NCBI GenBank assembly: GCA_002715725.1
Contig: PAZU01000045.1
Location: 1 to 43,712, forward strand
Origin: Methanobacteriota archaeon
GTDB taxonomy: Archaea > Thermoplasmatota > Poseidoniia > Poseidoniales > Poseidoniaceae
DNA: 43,712 bases
Direction: 5' to 3'
In this document: one piece after another, positions 33,427 to 43,712 of the stretch
How the letters are laid out: every line of letters begins with the position of its first letter
Numbering within the stretch: position 1 is the first letter of the stretch
Notes under the pieces: generated by a model
The model's input: the letters and a program-made list of their open reading frames with translations, nothing else
Told to the model about the DNA's origin: nothing
Databases searched by the model: none
Program-made: the position numbers and the translations under genes

Positions 33427-36372
33427 TCACCATGCATCGCCATGGTCTGGAATAAGAGCAGCATCAACTACATCGAGGTCTCCTCTCGCCGCAACACGTC
33501 CCAATCCTAGTTTTCGTGCCATCGAACTAGCACCACCTGTAGAACCAATTCCTAGTTCCTCTAGTAATACGAAAATCGCTGGCAACAAAATCAATGCACT
33601 GGCGGCTGCAATCCATAGTAGAATAATGATTACAGTAATGAATGGCTTGATTTCAGGAATTGGAATTTGATATGCTGTAACCATACCTAGGGTTGTTACA
33701 GTAGCGGCTTCGAATAACGACATACCGGTACTAACAGTCGATGTTCGTATCGCTTCAATACCTCCGCCTAATTCGCGTATACGGTTGGCTATGTGGATGG
33801 AGAAATCAACACCTACTCCAACTAGAATTGAACCAATCATAACAGTTACCAAAGAGAGAGATACATCCATTCTCCACATAACCAACCATTGTAATGCAAC
33901 TGTTGCAATAACAGGAGCAGTGGTCCAGAAAGAGAATCTTATGTCCTTGAAAACAATCGCTAATGTCATCAAAGTAAGTGCTACAGCGAATCCAAGCGAA
34001 GACCATTGACTTCCAACAATCAATTCGTTCACCGCAATCGCAGTTGCAGCAACACCAGTTAGGTCGCCAGCATATATATTGCCTTCATAATCTCTGGATG
34101 TGTAATCATTAACTTGAGCCACAGCTTCAGAAGTTTCTGCTACGGGAACGAATGGCATATCTACATAAATCAAATTTCTACTATAATCATCTGAAATAAA
34201 TAGGCCTCTTGTTTCATCAGTTAGGCTAGAATAAAATACATTCAGAAGGAATCTCTCTGCGTTCTCATTCTCAGTACCATTTGCACGTGGGGCTGTCAGA
34301 ACTTCCCAGAAGGTTACGTCTTCAGAATACTGACGATTGAGATAAGGTTCTAGTGCATCTTTCAAATCTTCAGGCACCAATGGATTGTCGGTTAGATTCC
34401 AAAGAGGTGTGCCACTGACATTCCCTCCAAACCCTACTGATTTCATCAAGAACACAATACTAACAGCATTGGTTTGTTCAATAGTATTGAGGTTATCTTC
34501 CAAGGCCGATAAACCAAGCAATTTTTCAACCGGTTCGGCCTCAGTTATCGGAGCATTACCAGAAATGTCACCATGAATTAGAACCATTCCGACTTGACCC
34601 GCATTGAAATCTCGGGAATACTGCTTCATAGTAATTACAGATGGTTCGTCTTCAGGAGCCATGCCCAATAGATCGATGTTCTCTTCGACATTTTCCTGAC
34701 CCCAATAACCAGAAATAAATATCATAATTAAGAAAACTGCAATTACTGCTTTGGACCATCGAATTGGAACTTGAACTACTTTTTCGAATACTGGCAAAGG
34801 AGGATGTTTCGGCTTACGTAAATCGAGCAATAAGGTTAGATTTGGCACCATTGCCATGGTAAGAAGATAGACGACGATAATTCCACCAGATAGAGCAATT
34901 CCAACCGTCTCAATCGGTTTCATAGGAGTGAATGTCAATGAAATAAATCCGATTACAGTTGTGACTGCTGAGAGGAATACTGCACGACCAGTAGATGCTA
35001 ATGATTGTCTTATCTTTTCATCCTTGGTCCCAGTTTCTTCAGCGTAACGGTTGGTGATGTGCAATCCATACGATACACCCAATGCTAGCAAAATAGGGCC
35101 TACAATAATCACCGTCATCGTAACCTCATAACCGCTATACCCCATTATTCCAAGAGTCCAAAACACCGAACATAATGTTGGCAAACCGGCAATTACTACC
35201 ACCTTAAATCCTTGAATGGGCCTCCAAGAACCAGTCTGCAAAACATCCGAGTGGAAAACAAACAGTCCTAGTGCAACTAGAACAATTGCAAGAGGGAAAA
35301 TCTGCCAGAATAATTTGAACGAAAACTCAGTAACTGCATTAGTGATTGGAACAGGACCTGTAAGAGTCATCGAAATTCCAAGGTCTTCCCAATCACACAA
35401 ATCTGCTCCTATAGGGTCGCCATTTTGGTCGTATTCACAAGGGCGCTTTTCTTTTGAAATATTATCAAGTATCTCTTGCGTATTTGATATAACTTCCTTA
35501 GCGGTCTTTGCATAATCAACTGCAATAATAATTACAGCCTTGTCCAAAAGCCCATCATCATCAGTATCTCGAGTCATCTTGTCTAAACCGGGAGAAGGTG
35601 TGCCATCATCCTCATACATCTCATTGACAATTGTGTCAATTGTAGTTTGAGATGGAATACTATAATTTCCCCAAATTGGGTCTCCTAAATCGAGAGCGTC
35701 CTTAGCTAAATCTGCAACAGTATAGCCAATACAATTCTCATCATTATCTGGGCAAACCTCTGCTGCTAATTCATCTAAAAAGGCATCTTGAATCCTCGGA
35801 AGACTGGAGTTTACTTCCTTGACAACTGTGGATAATGATAGAGCATAAATTACATCATCAGTAGGATCAGAAAGTCGTGGATTCAATTTTGTTTCGACAT
35901 ACGACATTTCCTGCAAAATTCTTCTATCGTCAATCGGCTTTTCAGGAGAGTCAATGTAAATAATCATCACATTTGTAGACCAATTTTTCTCAACATCCTT
36001 GATGCTCTCTAAAACCGGAGAGCCCTCGGGCAAATATACGTCTAATGAACCATTGACATTCAATGATGGCTCATCTCCTGGCTTGATAGATGTTCCATCT
36101 ACGAAACCTGAATGGTAGGCAAAGAATACTGAAGCCATTAAGCAAATGGTTACCATGAAAATTGGAAATTTGGTGAGGATTCCTGTCGCTCCATGTTTTT
36201 GCCACTCCCTTTGAAGCGATTTTGGAGCATCTAACACTGCATCAAGTGTCTTTCTAGCGTCCCATTCTTTGACGCTACCTCGAAGTTTTTCTTGGCCATG
36301 ACCAAAGATTCGCGACAGTTTATCCTGCAGCGATGAGGAGTCATCTTTCGGCCCAGACTCATCTTCGGACAT
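33427..36372 (-). CDS. RND/MMPL-family exporter
   Basis: Two blocks of multiple TM helices flanking large extracytoplasmic domains; GVSYGLHITNRYAEE and GVGVDFSIHIANRIREL motifs. Confidence 0.85.
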   Translation of the reverse strand: MSEDESGPKDDSSSLQDKLSRIFGHGQEKLRGSVKEWDARKTLDAVLDAPKSLQREWQKHGATGILTKFPIFMVTICLMASVFFAYHSGFVDGTSIKPGDEPSLNVNGSLDVYLPEGSPVLESIKDVEKNWSTNVMIIYIDSPEKPIDDRRILQEMSYVETKLNPRLSDPTDDVIYALSLSTVVKEVNSSLPRIQDAFLDELAAEVCPDNDENCIGYTVADLAKDALDLGDPIWGNYSIPSQTTIDTIVNEMYEDDGTPSPGLDKMTRDTDDDGLLDKAVIIIAVDYAKTAKEVISNTQEILDNISKEKRPCEYDQNGDPIGADLCDWEDLGISMTLTGPVPITNAVTEFSFKLFWQIFPLAIVLVALGLFVFHSDVLQTGSWRPIQGFKVVVIAGLPTLCSVFWTLGIMGYSGYEVTMTVIIVGPILLALGVSYGLHITNRYAEETGTKDEKIRQSLASTGRAVFLSAVTTVIGFISLTFTPMKPIETVGIALSGGIIVVYLLTMAMVPNLTLLLDLRKPKHPPLPVFEKVVQVPIRWSKAVIAVFLIMIFISGYWGQENVEENIDLLGMAPEDEPSVITMKQYSRDFNAGQVGMVLIHGDISGNAPITEAEPVEKLLGLSALEDNLNTIEQTNAVSIVFLMKSVGFGGNVSGTPLWNLTDNPLVPEDLKDALEPYLNRQYSEDVTFWEVLTAPRANGTENENAERFLLNVFYSSLTDETRGLFISDDYSRNLIYVDMPFVPVAETSEAVAQVNDYTSRDYEGNIYAGDLTGVAATAIAVNELIVGSQWSSLGFAVALTLMTLAIVFKDIRFSFWTTAPVIATVALQWLVMWRMDVSLSLVTVMIGSILVGVGVDFSIHIANRIRELGGGIEAIRTSTVSTGMSLFEAATVTTLGMVTAYQIPIPEIKPFITVIIILLWIAAASALILLPAIFVLLEELGIGSTGGASSMARKLGLGRVAARGDLDVVDAALIPDHGDAW

Positions 36373-36508
36373 ATTGCCCCCCTAATACCCCGTCACGCTT
36401 AGACCATTTGAAAGCATACCCATCTTGGTCATCCAATCACTTCAAAAGTAAGTCGCATCAGCCCCAATTGGACCTGTGAGGATAACGCACGCAGGGCTGG
36501 TGAGCAAT

Positions 36509-38977
36509 ATGCCCGCTCCTAAACTAAACGACAAGAGATGGTCAATCGACCTAGAGAAGAGAATCCAAGAGGAACATTATGCAGATGAGGCTGCATATTC
36601 TGAGCGGTATGGTTTCAATCCTGACTCGGGTAAAGAGATATTCGTAATCGACACTCCTCCGCCATATCCTAGCGGTACTTGGCACATTGGAGCTGTCGCT
36701 CAATACAGTATGATTGATGTTATTGCTAGGTCTCAAAGACTACTTGGAAAGGAAGTTAAATTTCCTTGGGGTGTAGATCGTAATGGTATCAATGTTGAAT
36801 TTACCGTCGAGAAGAATACAGGTAGGAAAATGAAAACCTACGACCGCGCTGAGTTTCTCAAATTGTGTGAAGAAACTATTGAAGAATTTACTCAATCTAT
36901 GAGAAATACTGCCCGAAGGGTTGGATTATCAATGGATTACGCTAACGAATATCTTACTGATGCTCCAAACTATCGTATGGTTACTCAGACTATTTTCACT
37001 GAATTATTCAAGCGAGGAGCGATCATTGAAGACCTCCGGCCAAATATCTACGACCCAGTTGAAGGTACAACCATCGCAGATGCTGAAGTTGAAAGATTGC
37101 AAAGAAAAACAAAACTGGTAGATGTTAAATGGCAAACAGACAATGGTGAAGAATTGATAATTTCAACTACTCGCCCTGAACTAATCTGTGCATGTGGAAT
37201 TGTGGTTGTTCATCCTGATGATGAGAGGTACAAGCATTTAATCGGAAAGAAAGCAATGTTGCCTCTCCCTGTAGAAGGAAGAGAAATTAGTGTAGAAATA
37301 TCTACCCACCCATCAGTAAAAAGTGAGTTTGGTTCCGGAATCCTAATGGTTTGTTCTTTTGGTGACCAAAATGACGTGGCTGTATTCAGAGATTTAGGAT
37401 TGACTCCATTTCAAGCTATTGACCTAGAAGGTTGTATGACAAAAATAGCAGGCCCATTCGCAGGAATGAAAGTGGCAGATGCTAGAAAGTCGGTTATCGA
37501 GTATCTTGAGACTGAAGGTAAGGTACATCAAATCGTAGAGAAGGAACAGGAAGTTCCTGTTTCTGAGAGGGGAAAAAATCCTGTTGAAATCATTCTGCTG
37601 AAAGAATGGTATGTGCGCCAAACACACATACAAGACAGAATTAGAGAACTAGCAAAAGAAATCGAATTCCATCCTCCTCGAAATAAACAATTCCTACTCG
37701 ATTGGATGGAAAATATATCGATTGACTGGCCAATTAGCAGACGAAGATGGTATCACACTGAAATTCCAATTTGGTATGCGGATGAAGGCACTAAAGTGAT
37801 TTGCGCTCCTTCTGGAGTGTATGTTCAACCGTGGTGCCAGTCCCCACCTGAAAATAGTGAAGTTCTAGACCGTGAAACACGTGAGGTTCTTGGATTGTAT
37901 GGGGATCTGAAAGATGATTTGGGGGGAATTGTCGGTGAACAAAAAGTATTCGATACTTGGATGGATTCTAGCAATTCTAATCTATTCGTTTCAGGATATT
38001 TGACAGAGATGGATACTTTCGAAAAGGCCTTCCCAACAGCAATTCGACCCCAAGGAAAGGAGATTGTTCGAACTTGGCTTTATTACACACTCCTGAAAAG
38101 TGCACTATTGCTCGACAAACCTGGTTTCAAGCATGTTTGGATTGATGGACTAGGGATGGACCCATGGGGGAGAAAAATGTCAAAATCCCTTGGCAATGGG
38201 ATCGATGCAGATAGTGTTCTAGAATGTGGTGCAGGAGGAAGAACTGGCTCATGGAGAGTCAAAGGTCCTGAAAAGAGCGTACAGTTGAAAGCTAACAAAA
38301 TTGGTTCAGAATGTTTCAGATTGTGGAAAGCCTGTGATGCACAAGTAGGAGATGATTTCCATATCAACCCAGAAGAAATAGAAGCAAAATATTTCGGAGT
38401 ACTCACCAAATTATTCAATGTAGCAAGATTTGCTAGCCAATTCGAAGTTCCACAAAATCTGGATTCCTTGCCTGAAAATCTCTCAGTAGAGGACAGATGG
38501 ATATTGGCTGAATTCGCTGAAACTATGGACAAAGTTGAGTCCGCATGGACTAACCTTGACATCTACACTGCAACCCAAGCACTGAAGACATTCGGAACTG
38601 GAATTCTTCCTAGCCACTGGCTAGAGATGTCAAAATCTCGGCTATATGATGGGGATGCAAATGCTGCTTGGACTATCCATAGAATCGTGCGAGATTTGAT
38701 GTCCGCACTTTCGCCGGTTTGTCCATTCTTTACGCATCATATCTCCAGTACCTTGTATGAACAAAGTGCAGTTGATGTTAGAGAGTTCCCAAATCTAACT
38801 CCTGATGATGAACAACTTAGAAAACTAACAAATGTAATTGAAGAATTCAATGGTTCAACATGGAGAGAAAAGAAAGATTCAGGATTATCTCTAAATACTC
38901 CAATTTCGGGAATTACAATTCCTGAAGAATTGAGTGAATTTAACAGCATATTGACACAAATGCACAAACTAGAATGA
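36509..38977 (+). CDS. valS: Valyl-tRNA synthetase
   Basis: PPPYPSGTWHIGAV (HIGH), STTRPELI editing domain, GRKMSKSLGN (KMSKS). ATG at 36509 (MPAPKLNDKRW) likely. Confidence 0.9.
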   Translation: MPAPKLNDKRWSIDLEKRIQEEHYADEAAYSERYGFNPDSGKEIFVIDTPPPYPSGTWHIGAVAQYSMIDVIARSQRLLGKEVKFPWGVDRNGINVEFTVEKNTGRKMKTYDRAEFLKLCEETIEEFTQSMRNTARRVGLSMDYANEYLTDAPNYRMVTQTIFTELFKRGAIIEDLRPNIYDPVEGTTIADAEVERLQRKTKLVDVKWQTDNGEELIISTTRPELICACGIVVVHPDDERYKHLIGKKAMLPLPVEGREISVEISTHPSVKSEFGSGILMVCSFGDQNDVAVFRDLGLTPFQAIDLEGCMTKIAGPFAGMKVADARKSVIEYLETEGKVHQIVEKEQEVPVSERGKNPVEIILLKEWYVRQTHIQDRIRELAKEIEFHPPRNKQFLLDWMENISIDWPISRRRWYHTEIPIWYADEGTKVICAPSGVYVQPWCQSPPENSEVLDRETREVLGLYGDLKDDLGGIVGEQKVFDTWMDSSNSNLFVSGYLTEMDTFEKAFPTAIRPQGKEIVRTWLYYTLLKSALLLDKPGFKHVWIDGLGMDPWGRKMSKSLGNGIDADSVLECGAGGRTGSWRVKGPEKSVQLKANKIGSECFRLWKACDAQVGDDFHINPEEIEAKYFGVLTKLFNVARFASQFEVPQNLDSLPENLSVEDRWILAEFAETMDKVESAWTNLDIYTATQALKTFGTGILPSHWLEMSKSRLYDGDANAAWTIHRIVRDLMSALSPVCPFFTHHISSTLYEQSAVDVREFPNLTPDDEQLRKLTNVIEEFNGSTWREKKDSGLSLNTPISGITIPEELSEFNSILTQMHKLE

Positions 38978-40078
38978 TCACTCATCAACATCAAGTGTTG
39001 ATTGTCTAGTCAATGGCATTTCTAAATTGCCAAGTCTAAAACCAACCAACCTAATCGGGCGTTCAAATTCAATGTTTTCTGCAAATAGCCCATGTGCTAA
39101 GCGCATGAAAACAGTCTCGTCATCCATTGCTACAGGAATAGAGCGACCGTGTGTGTGAGTTTCAAATCCTTGATACCGTATTTTTACTTCACCGAGCCTA
39201 CCTGCTACACTCATTTCTTTCGCTCTTTTCATCACTTTCTCAACTAATATTGACAGTTGTAACAACACAGTCTCAATATCGGTCTGGTCGAATTCAAATG
39301 TATGCTCTTTACCAACTGATTTTCTACTTCGCAACGGACTGACATCATTACTTGTCTCGCCTTCTAATACCCTAATTATCCACGAAGAAAAACGCTCTGA
39401 GGTAAATCTGGCTAGGGCTATTTCACCATACTCTGCAGCCTCAGACATTGTATTTATTCCCCACTCTGCTAGGCGTGTTGCTGTCTTCGGACCTATTCCA
39501 GGGACCTCACGAACTGAACGGCTATCAAAGAAATCCTCAATTTGGTCTGGCAAGGTTCGATGTATTCCTGCTGGCTTGTTTTCCTCGCTCCCCATCTTTG
39601 CAAGAATACGAGTAGGACCTATTCCAAACGAAGTTGAAAGCCCGAGTTCGTTCATGATTTGAGTCTGCAATTTTTTTGCAAAAGCGAGCGCTTTGTCCCA
39701 ATCACCTTCACAATATTCAGTAACATCAAGGTACGCCTCATCTATACTGGCTTGCTCAAATTTATCTGCGTTTTTAGAAAGAATTGACATTACTTTCCTA
39801 CTAGCACGAGAGTAAAGTCCACGAGTGGACTTCAGATAATTTCCCTGACCATGAGGCGGACCTGGGCATCTCCTCCATGCTTCACCAATTGGCATCGCAG
39901 AACGTATGCCATATTTCCTAGCAGCATAATTGCAAGTTGAAACGATTCCACGTCCTTTCCCGTCTTTAGGATCTGAACCTAAAATCAATGGAACATTTGG
40001 GTCTAAATTATGATGTAAAGTTTCTACTGCAGCGAAAAAGGCATCAAGGTCGCAATGGATTAGTATCCTCGATGCCAT
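38978..40078 (-). CDS. dinB: DNA polymerase IV (Y-family)
   Basis: ILIHCDLDAFFAAVE; CNYAARKYGIRSAMP; QASIDEAYLDVT; PGIGPKTATRL HhH. Confidence 0.93.
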   Translation of the reverse strand: MASRILIHCDLDAFFAAVETLHHNLDPNVPLILGSDPKDGKGRGIVSTCNYAARKYGIRSAMPIGEAWRRCPGPPHGQGNYLKSTRGLYSRASRKVMSILSKNADKFEQASIDEAYLDVTEYCEGDWDKALAFAKKLQTQIMNELGLSTSFGIGPTRILAKMGSEENKPAGIHRTLPDQIEDFFDSRSVREVPGIGPKTATRLAEWGINTMSEAAEYGEIALARFTSERFSSWIIRVLEGETSNDVSPLRSRKSVGKEHTFEFDQTDIETVLLQLSILVEKVMKRAKEMSVAGRLGEVKIRYQGFETHTHGRSIPVAMDDETVFMRLAHGLFAENIEFERPIRLVGFRLGNLEMPLTRQSTLDVDE

Positions 40079-40155
40079 GGTAGGATTAGAAAGTCGAGGG
40101 TTTTTGAAGAACGCGAACCCATGCTTTGATGAATAAGTATTGACTAAGAGTTCTA

Positions 40156-40743
40156 ATGTCCGATGCTAAGTCAATCATCACTGGAATTGTGGGATTATTG
40201 ATACTAGCATCAATTATTGGTTATTCGGGCGAGGAATTAATCCCCGATGTTCCCAAACCCGATGCTGGACTTTGTGGAGTCACAAAGGATTCTTTTGACA
40301 CTGTCCCAGGAGCTGGTGCATTAATCGACATTGAAGTAGAAGTCACATGGGATGACAATACTGTTTGGATAGGAATCATATCTGTAGAAGATTATGATTC
40401 ATTGGAAAAACTTGGAGGGAATTCTGATGGTGAAATTGTATCGTGTGATTCGAATATCGATTTCATTGCCGGAGGCCCATCATCCGGCTCTGATTCAATG
40501 TTCGAATGGATTCCTGATGGAGAGGATTTTCACATCATGATTGGCTCTTTGGAAGATGCTGAAGAGGAAGAAGAGGAGGAAGATGATCCTTGGCCTTTTG
40601 ATGAGGAAGTAGAACCGCAATCATTTGTTGATGATTTCAATGTGACTGTAAGTTATGATGTATCTGGAGGATGGGGAGTAATTGTGATTCTATTCGCGAT
40701 TGAAATCACTCTGGTTTACTTTGTACTACTAGATAGAACATAA
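40156..40743 (+). CDS. Hypothetical membrane protein with acidic (E-rich) linker
   Basis: N- and C-terminal TM segments flanking an extracytoplasmic domain; EEEEEEEDD stretch. Confidence 0.6.
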   Translation: MSDAKSIITGIVGLLILASIIGYSGEELIPDVPKPDAGLCGVTKDSFDTVPGAGALIDIEVEVTWDDNTVWIGIISVEDYDSLEKLGGNSDGEIVSCDSNIDFIAGGPSSGSDSMFEWIPDGEDFHIMIGSLEDAEEEEEEEDDPWPFDEEVEPQSFVDDFNVTVSYDVSGGWGVIVILFAIEITLVYFVLLDRT

Positions 40744-41721
40744 TCAAAGGAATTTAGAATTCACAATAGTTGAAGGTTTATCGCCTTTCAATGCTGCAAT
40801 TACTGCTTTAGCGATATCAATTCCAACTCTATGTTGAGCCTCCATTGTAGCTGCACCAATATGTGGAGTACCATGAAAATTCTCGTGCAGAATTAGTGGA
40901 TATCCTTCTGGAACTGGCTCAACTTCAAACACATCCAATGCAGCACTGGTAATCGTTCCATCATCTAATGCGGAAAGAAGGGCTTCTTCATCAACAATGC
41001 CGCCACGGGCGCAATTTACAATGTGGTTGCCACAGGCTATCCCGCCCTTCCTACCAGGCATCATTTTCATTCTCTTCTCATTAACTAGATGGTGGGTTTC
41101 CTCTGTCAGATTACAGTGAATAGATATGTGCGTACATGTTTTGAACAAAGAGTCTACCTTCTTGTGAAGATAAGCACCTTGTGCTTTAGCTACTTTTGGA
41201 GGCAGGTATGGGTCGTAAGTGTGGATCTCCATTCCAAGTGATTTAGCTACATTTGCTACACCTTGTGCAATTCTTCCAAATCCAATTAGACCAAGGCACT
41301 TGCCGGATAGTTCGGTTCCCTTCATCGCTTTCTTTTCCCATTTATTTTGGCGCATGCTCCTATCAGACTTGGATATGTGTCTTACAGATGCAAGTAGATG
41401 GCCAATTGTTAATTCAACCACTGATTGAGTAGAAGCATTCGGAGCATTAACTACCATTATCCCTGCAGAACCCGCAGCCTCGAGATCAATATTGTCAACA
41501 CCGACTCCTGCTCGGCCTATTACTGAAAGGCCTTTACTCACTTCAATAATATCCGCAGGTAACTTCGTTGCACTACGGACAATAATTGCGTCAAAATCGG
41601 CTAATGCACCAGACGACAAATCGGATTTTTCTATGTATCCCTGAACAACCTCATGCCCAGCCTTTTCCAGAACTGATACTGCAGCCGGAGCCATACCGTC
41701 TGTAACAGCAATTCGTGCCAT
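40744..41721 (-). CDS. serA: D-3-phosphoglycerate dehydrogenase-like, short form without ACT domain
   Basis: MARIAVTDGMAPAAV...IGRAGVGVDNID...LGLIGFGRIAQ...NCARGGIVDEEAL...TPHIGA. Start set at the internal ATG (41721); the upstream extension is antisense to the next gene. Confidence 0.85.
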   Translation of the reverse strand: MARIAVTDGMAPAAVSVLEKAGHEVVQGYIEKSDLSSGALADFDAIIVRSATKLPADIIEVSKGLSVIGRAGVGVDNIDLEAAGSAGIMVVNAPNASTQSVVELTIGHLLASVRHISKSDRSMRQNKWEKKAMKGTELSGKCLGLIGFGRIAQGVANVAKSLGMEIHTYDPYLPPKVAKAQGAYLHKKVDSLFKTCTHISIHCNLTEETHHLVNEKRMKMMPGRKGGIACGNHIVNCARGGIVDEEALLSALDDGTITSAALDVFEVEPVPEGYPLILHENFHGTPHIGAATMEAQHRVGIDIAKAVIAALKGDKPSTIVNSKFL

Positions 41722-41785
41722 TATCGGTAGTTCAGCCCTAGTCCCTCCATGAACATTCTTGAGGGGTAGGCCTGCACGAGGTAAT

Positions 41786-42946
41786 ATGGCCTCAACCCTC
41801 GATGTCGGGAATCTGTTGTGGGCCGTCGGGATTTTAGCCCTCCCGGTTTTACTTGCATTACCTGCCAAACTACTCTACCAAACTGTCATTTTGGGAGTAG
41901 GTCCAGCCGAGAGAAATTACCGAAGCACAGTACAGAAGATTCTTGATTCAGGAATGCAAGTGGAACATTTTCGTGAAGTTCTAGATGAGGAATCTAGAAG
42001 ATTAGGAATAAAGGCTAGCAGAGCTAAACTGAATGAAACCGATATGTTGTATCCGCTGACAGTTACACACTTTTTGTTAATTCCAATGATATTCATTCTA
42101 CCAATAGTTGCGATAGTCACTCTTCCAATTATCATTTTAGGAATCCCAGTACTATACCTGCTTGAAGTTTTATTGATTAGAAGACGTGTACTAATTAATG
42201 CAATCAAATTACTAGAGACTTGGTTTGGTAAGCAAATTATCCATATTCCTGATGCAGGTAACGGCCACTGTAGCAATGATTCAAAGGTACTAGATGCTTC
42301 GAATATCGCAGTACACTTTCACAAAGTGCCACGTGTTGTATTCCTAGGATTGTTTTCTTGGCTGATTATACACTGGACATTAAGGCTCGATTCATTGATG
42401 ACTGAATTTATTCTTGCAGGATTATTCTATGTACTCTTGCTTGGAGTTGTTGGAATCGTGGCTACAGCACTTGAATCCAACCTCGTATTGGTCGATCCCG
42501 CAAGGGGGAGAATAATTCCAATTGCAGATTGGTTGGATTCAATGTTAACTCCAATTATTGGAGTAGGACTTCTGTTCTTACTAGGCCGTGATTTAATGAC
42601 CGAGGCTAGAGATGACGGTAATACAATCCTATTCTCCGCAACCGTCCTCATGGTACTGTATTGTGCAACAGCCGTCGGAGTGACCTTCCAATGGGGATAT
42701 GCATGGTGGCATGGTAAGACGGTGCGAAAGCAGTTTGAATTACAGGCGATTGACAAATTAAATCCACAATCTTACGACCTTACTAGGAATAGGGGGCGTA
42801 TCCAATTGAATGTTAGATGTCCAATGTCGGAAAGACTTGAAGGTGGAATTAGACCAGGTGTGAATCTTACATTCACTGATTTGGATAATTTACCCACTGC
42901 GCATGAAGGGGTCCTAAAGAGCCCAGAAAACCCTCTTGATGATTAA
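41786..42946 (+). CDS. Hypothetical multi-TM membrane protein
   Basis: Multiple hydrophobic helices (LPIVAIVTLPIIILGIPVLYLLEVLLI etc.). Confidence 0.65.
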   Translation: MASTLDVGNLLWAVGILALPVLLALPAKLLYQTVILGVGPAERNYRSTVQKILDSGMQVEHFREVLDEESRRLGIKASRAKLNETDMLYPLTVTHFLLIPMIFILPIVAIVTLPIIILGIPVLYLLEVLLIRRRVLINAIKLLETWFGKQIIHIPDAGNGHCSNDSKVLDASNIAVHFHKVPRVVFLGLFSWLIIHWTLRLDSLMTEFILAGLFYVLLLGVVGIVATALESNLVLVDPARGRIIPIADWLDSMLTPIIGVGLLFLLGRDLMTEARDDGNTILFSATVLMVLYCATAVGVTFQWGYAWWHGKTVRKQFELQAIDKLNPQSYDLTRNRGRIQLNVRCPMSERLEGGIRPGVNLTFTDLDNLPTAHEGVLKSPENPLDD

Positions 42947-43686
42947 TTAATCCAGGGAACTTCATCCGGTATCTCAGCAAAGATATTTGCAGGAAGAGCG
43001 GTCTTGATTTTTGAGACATAACCTAGGTTTGCAGAGGTTGATTCTTGCCATTCTGCATATTCCTCATATGATTCCATTTTCAAAACAGGGTTGTTTTCAC
43101 GGTTCCATTCCATTGACTGCATTTCAGTGCCCGGAGGGTCATGTCCCGTGCAAACAAGAACCTCGCCCGAGAATCGTTCTAGAACATCTAGAGCTTGCCA
43201 ATGCATGTGTGTTCTACCGCTTGGTAAATCGTCACGGCCCACTCCTCCATCTCCAGTGAATAGGAAATCTCCAGTGAAGATATAGTCTCCACATTCGATA
43301 ATCATAGAATCTCCAGTGTGTCCAGGAGCGAAGTGGTAGTGGAACTCTAAATCACCCATAGAGATTGAAGTCTCTTCATCAACATAGATGGTGACGCCTA
43401 GTGAAGGAGTATCATTCCACATTACATACTCGCAGCCAGTCATCTCTGCCAACTTGAAGCATCCCGTGATGTGGTCTGCATGTGTGTGTGTAGCCATGGC
43501 ATATTCGAGTTCTAGGCCTTCATTTTCTAGCAAGGATAGATAATCGCTTAGATTATCCCAAACAGGGTCAATCAGAGTTGCTTTCTTGGTTGAATCGCAT
43601 ACCACAAGATAGGTCATCGCCCACATATCCTCGTTGAGTTGCTCGACTCGCATGAACAGCCCTAGAGGCTGTAATACTTCAATCAT
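42943..43686 (-). CDS. Metallo-beta-lactamase-fold hydrolase (glyoxalase II / ETHE1-like)
   Basis: THTHADHITG metal-binding motif; FAPGHTGDSM; FTGDFLFTGDGGVGRDDLP; TGHD. Confidence 0.88.
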   Translation of the reverse strand: MIEVLQPLGLFMRVEQLNEDMWAMTYLVVCDSTKKATLIDPVWDNLSDYLSLLENEGLELEYAMATHTHADHITGCFKLAEMTGCEYVMWNDTPSLGVTIYVDEETSISMGDLEFHYHFAPGHTGDSMIIECGDYIFTGDFLFTGDGGVGRDDLPSGRTHMHWQALDVLERFSGEVLVCTGHDPPGTEMQSMEWNRENNPVLKMESYEEYAEWQESTSANLGYVSKIKTALPANIFAEIPDEVPWIN

Positions 43687-43712
43687 GTTCCAATCACAAA
43701 GGATGGGTTCAA

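Noticed and set aside
38978-40078. DinB C-terminus QSTLDVDE as a PCNA-interacting PIP box
   Set aside because: The aromatic pair required by the PIP consensus is missing; too degenerate to claim.
41722-41868. N-terminal extension of serA ORF
   Set aside because: The canonical start MARIAVTDG is at 41721; the extension overlaps the divergent membrane-protein start.

Overview
The window is a compact, AT-leaning archaeal chromosome segment. The gene content (archaeal EndA, archease, geranylgeranyl reductase, archaeal-type SRP RNA, many Asp-rich and PKD-like surface proteins) suggests a marine Thermoplasmatota / Marine Group II (Poseidoniales)-like genome; that placement is inference. I recognise about 31 protein-coding genes, plus an SRP (7S) RNA on the minus strand at about 8532-8820. 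I see no tRNAs, CRISPR array, IS element or prophage.

The most interesting items are: (1) a ~1000-aa lipoprotein (15964-18957) with a thrombospondin type-3-like Asp-rich stalk and a C-terminal PNGase F-like module that keeps the CxxWD and CAE[WF]C catalytic-site motifs; (2) a TatC-like protein with an unexplained ~180-aa Cys-containing C-terminal domain; (3) a CxCH-containing anchored surface protein, together with a CcmE of the Cys (CxxxY) variant; (4) a giant TSP3-like protein with an embedded barrel-sandwich (lipoyl/biotinyl-like) segment; (5) an ABA4-like (DUF4281) membrane protein; (6) a PfkB/RfaE-like protein whose catalytic GAGD motif is lost; (7) a wHTH protein fused to three TerB-like acidic repeats; (8) an 18-bp perfect palindrome with flanking inverted repeats upstream of the type IA topoisomerase gene. 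No database search could be run. All family names come from motif recognition in the translations.
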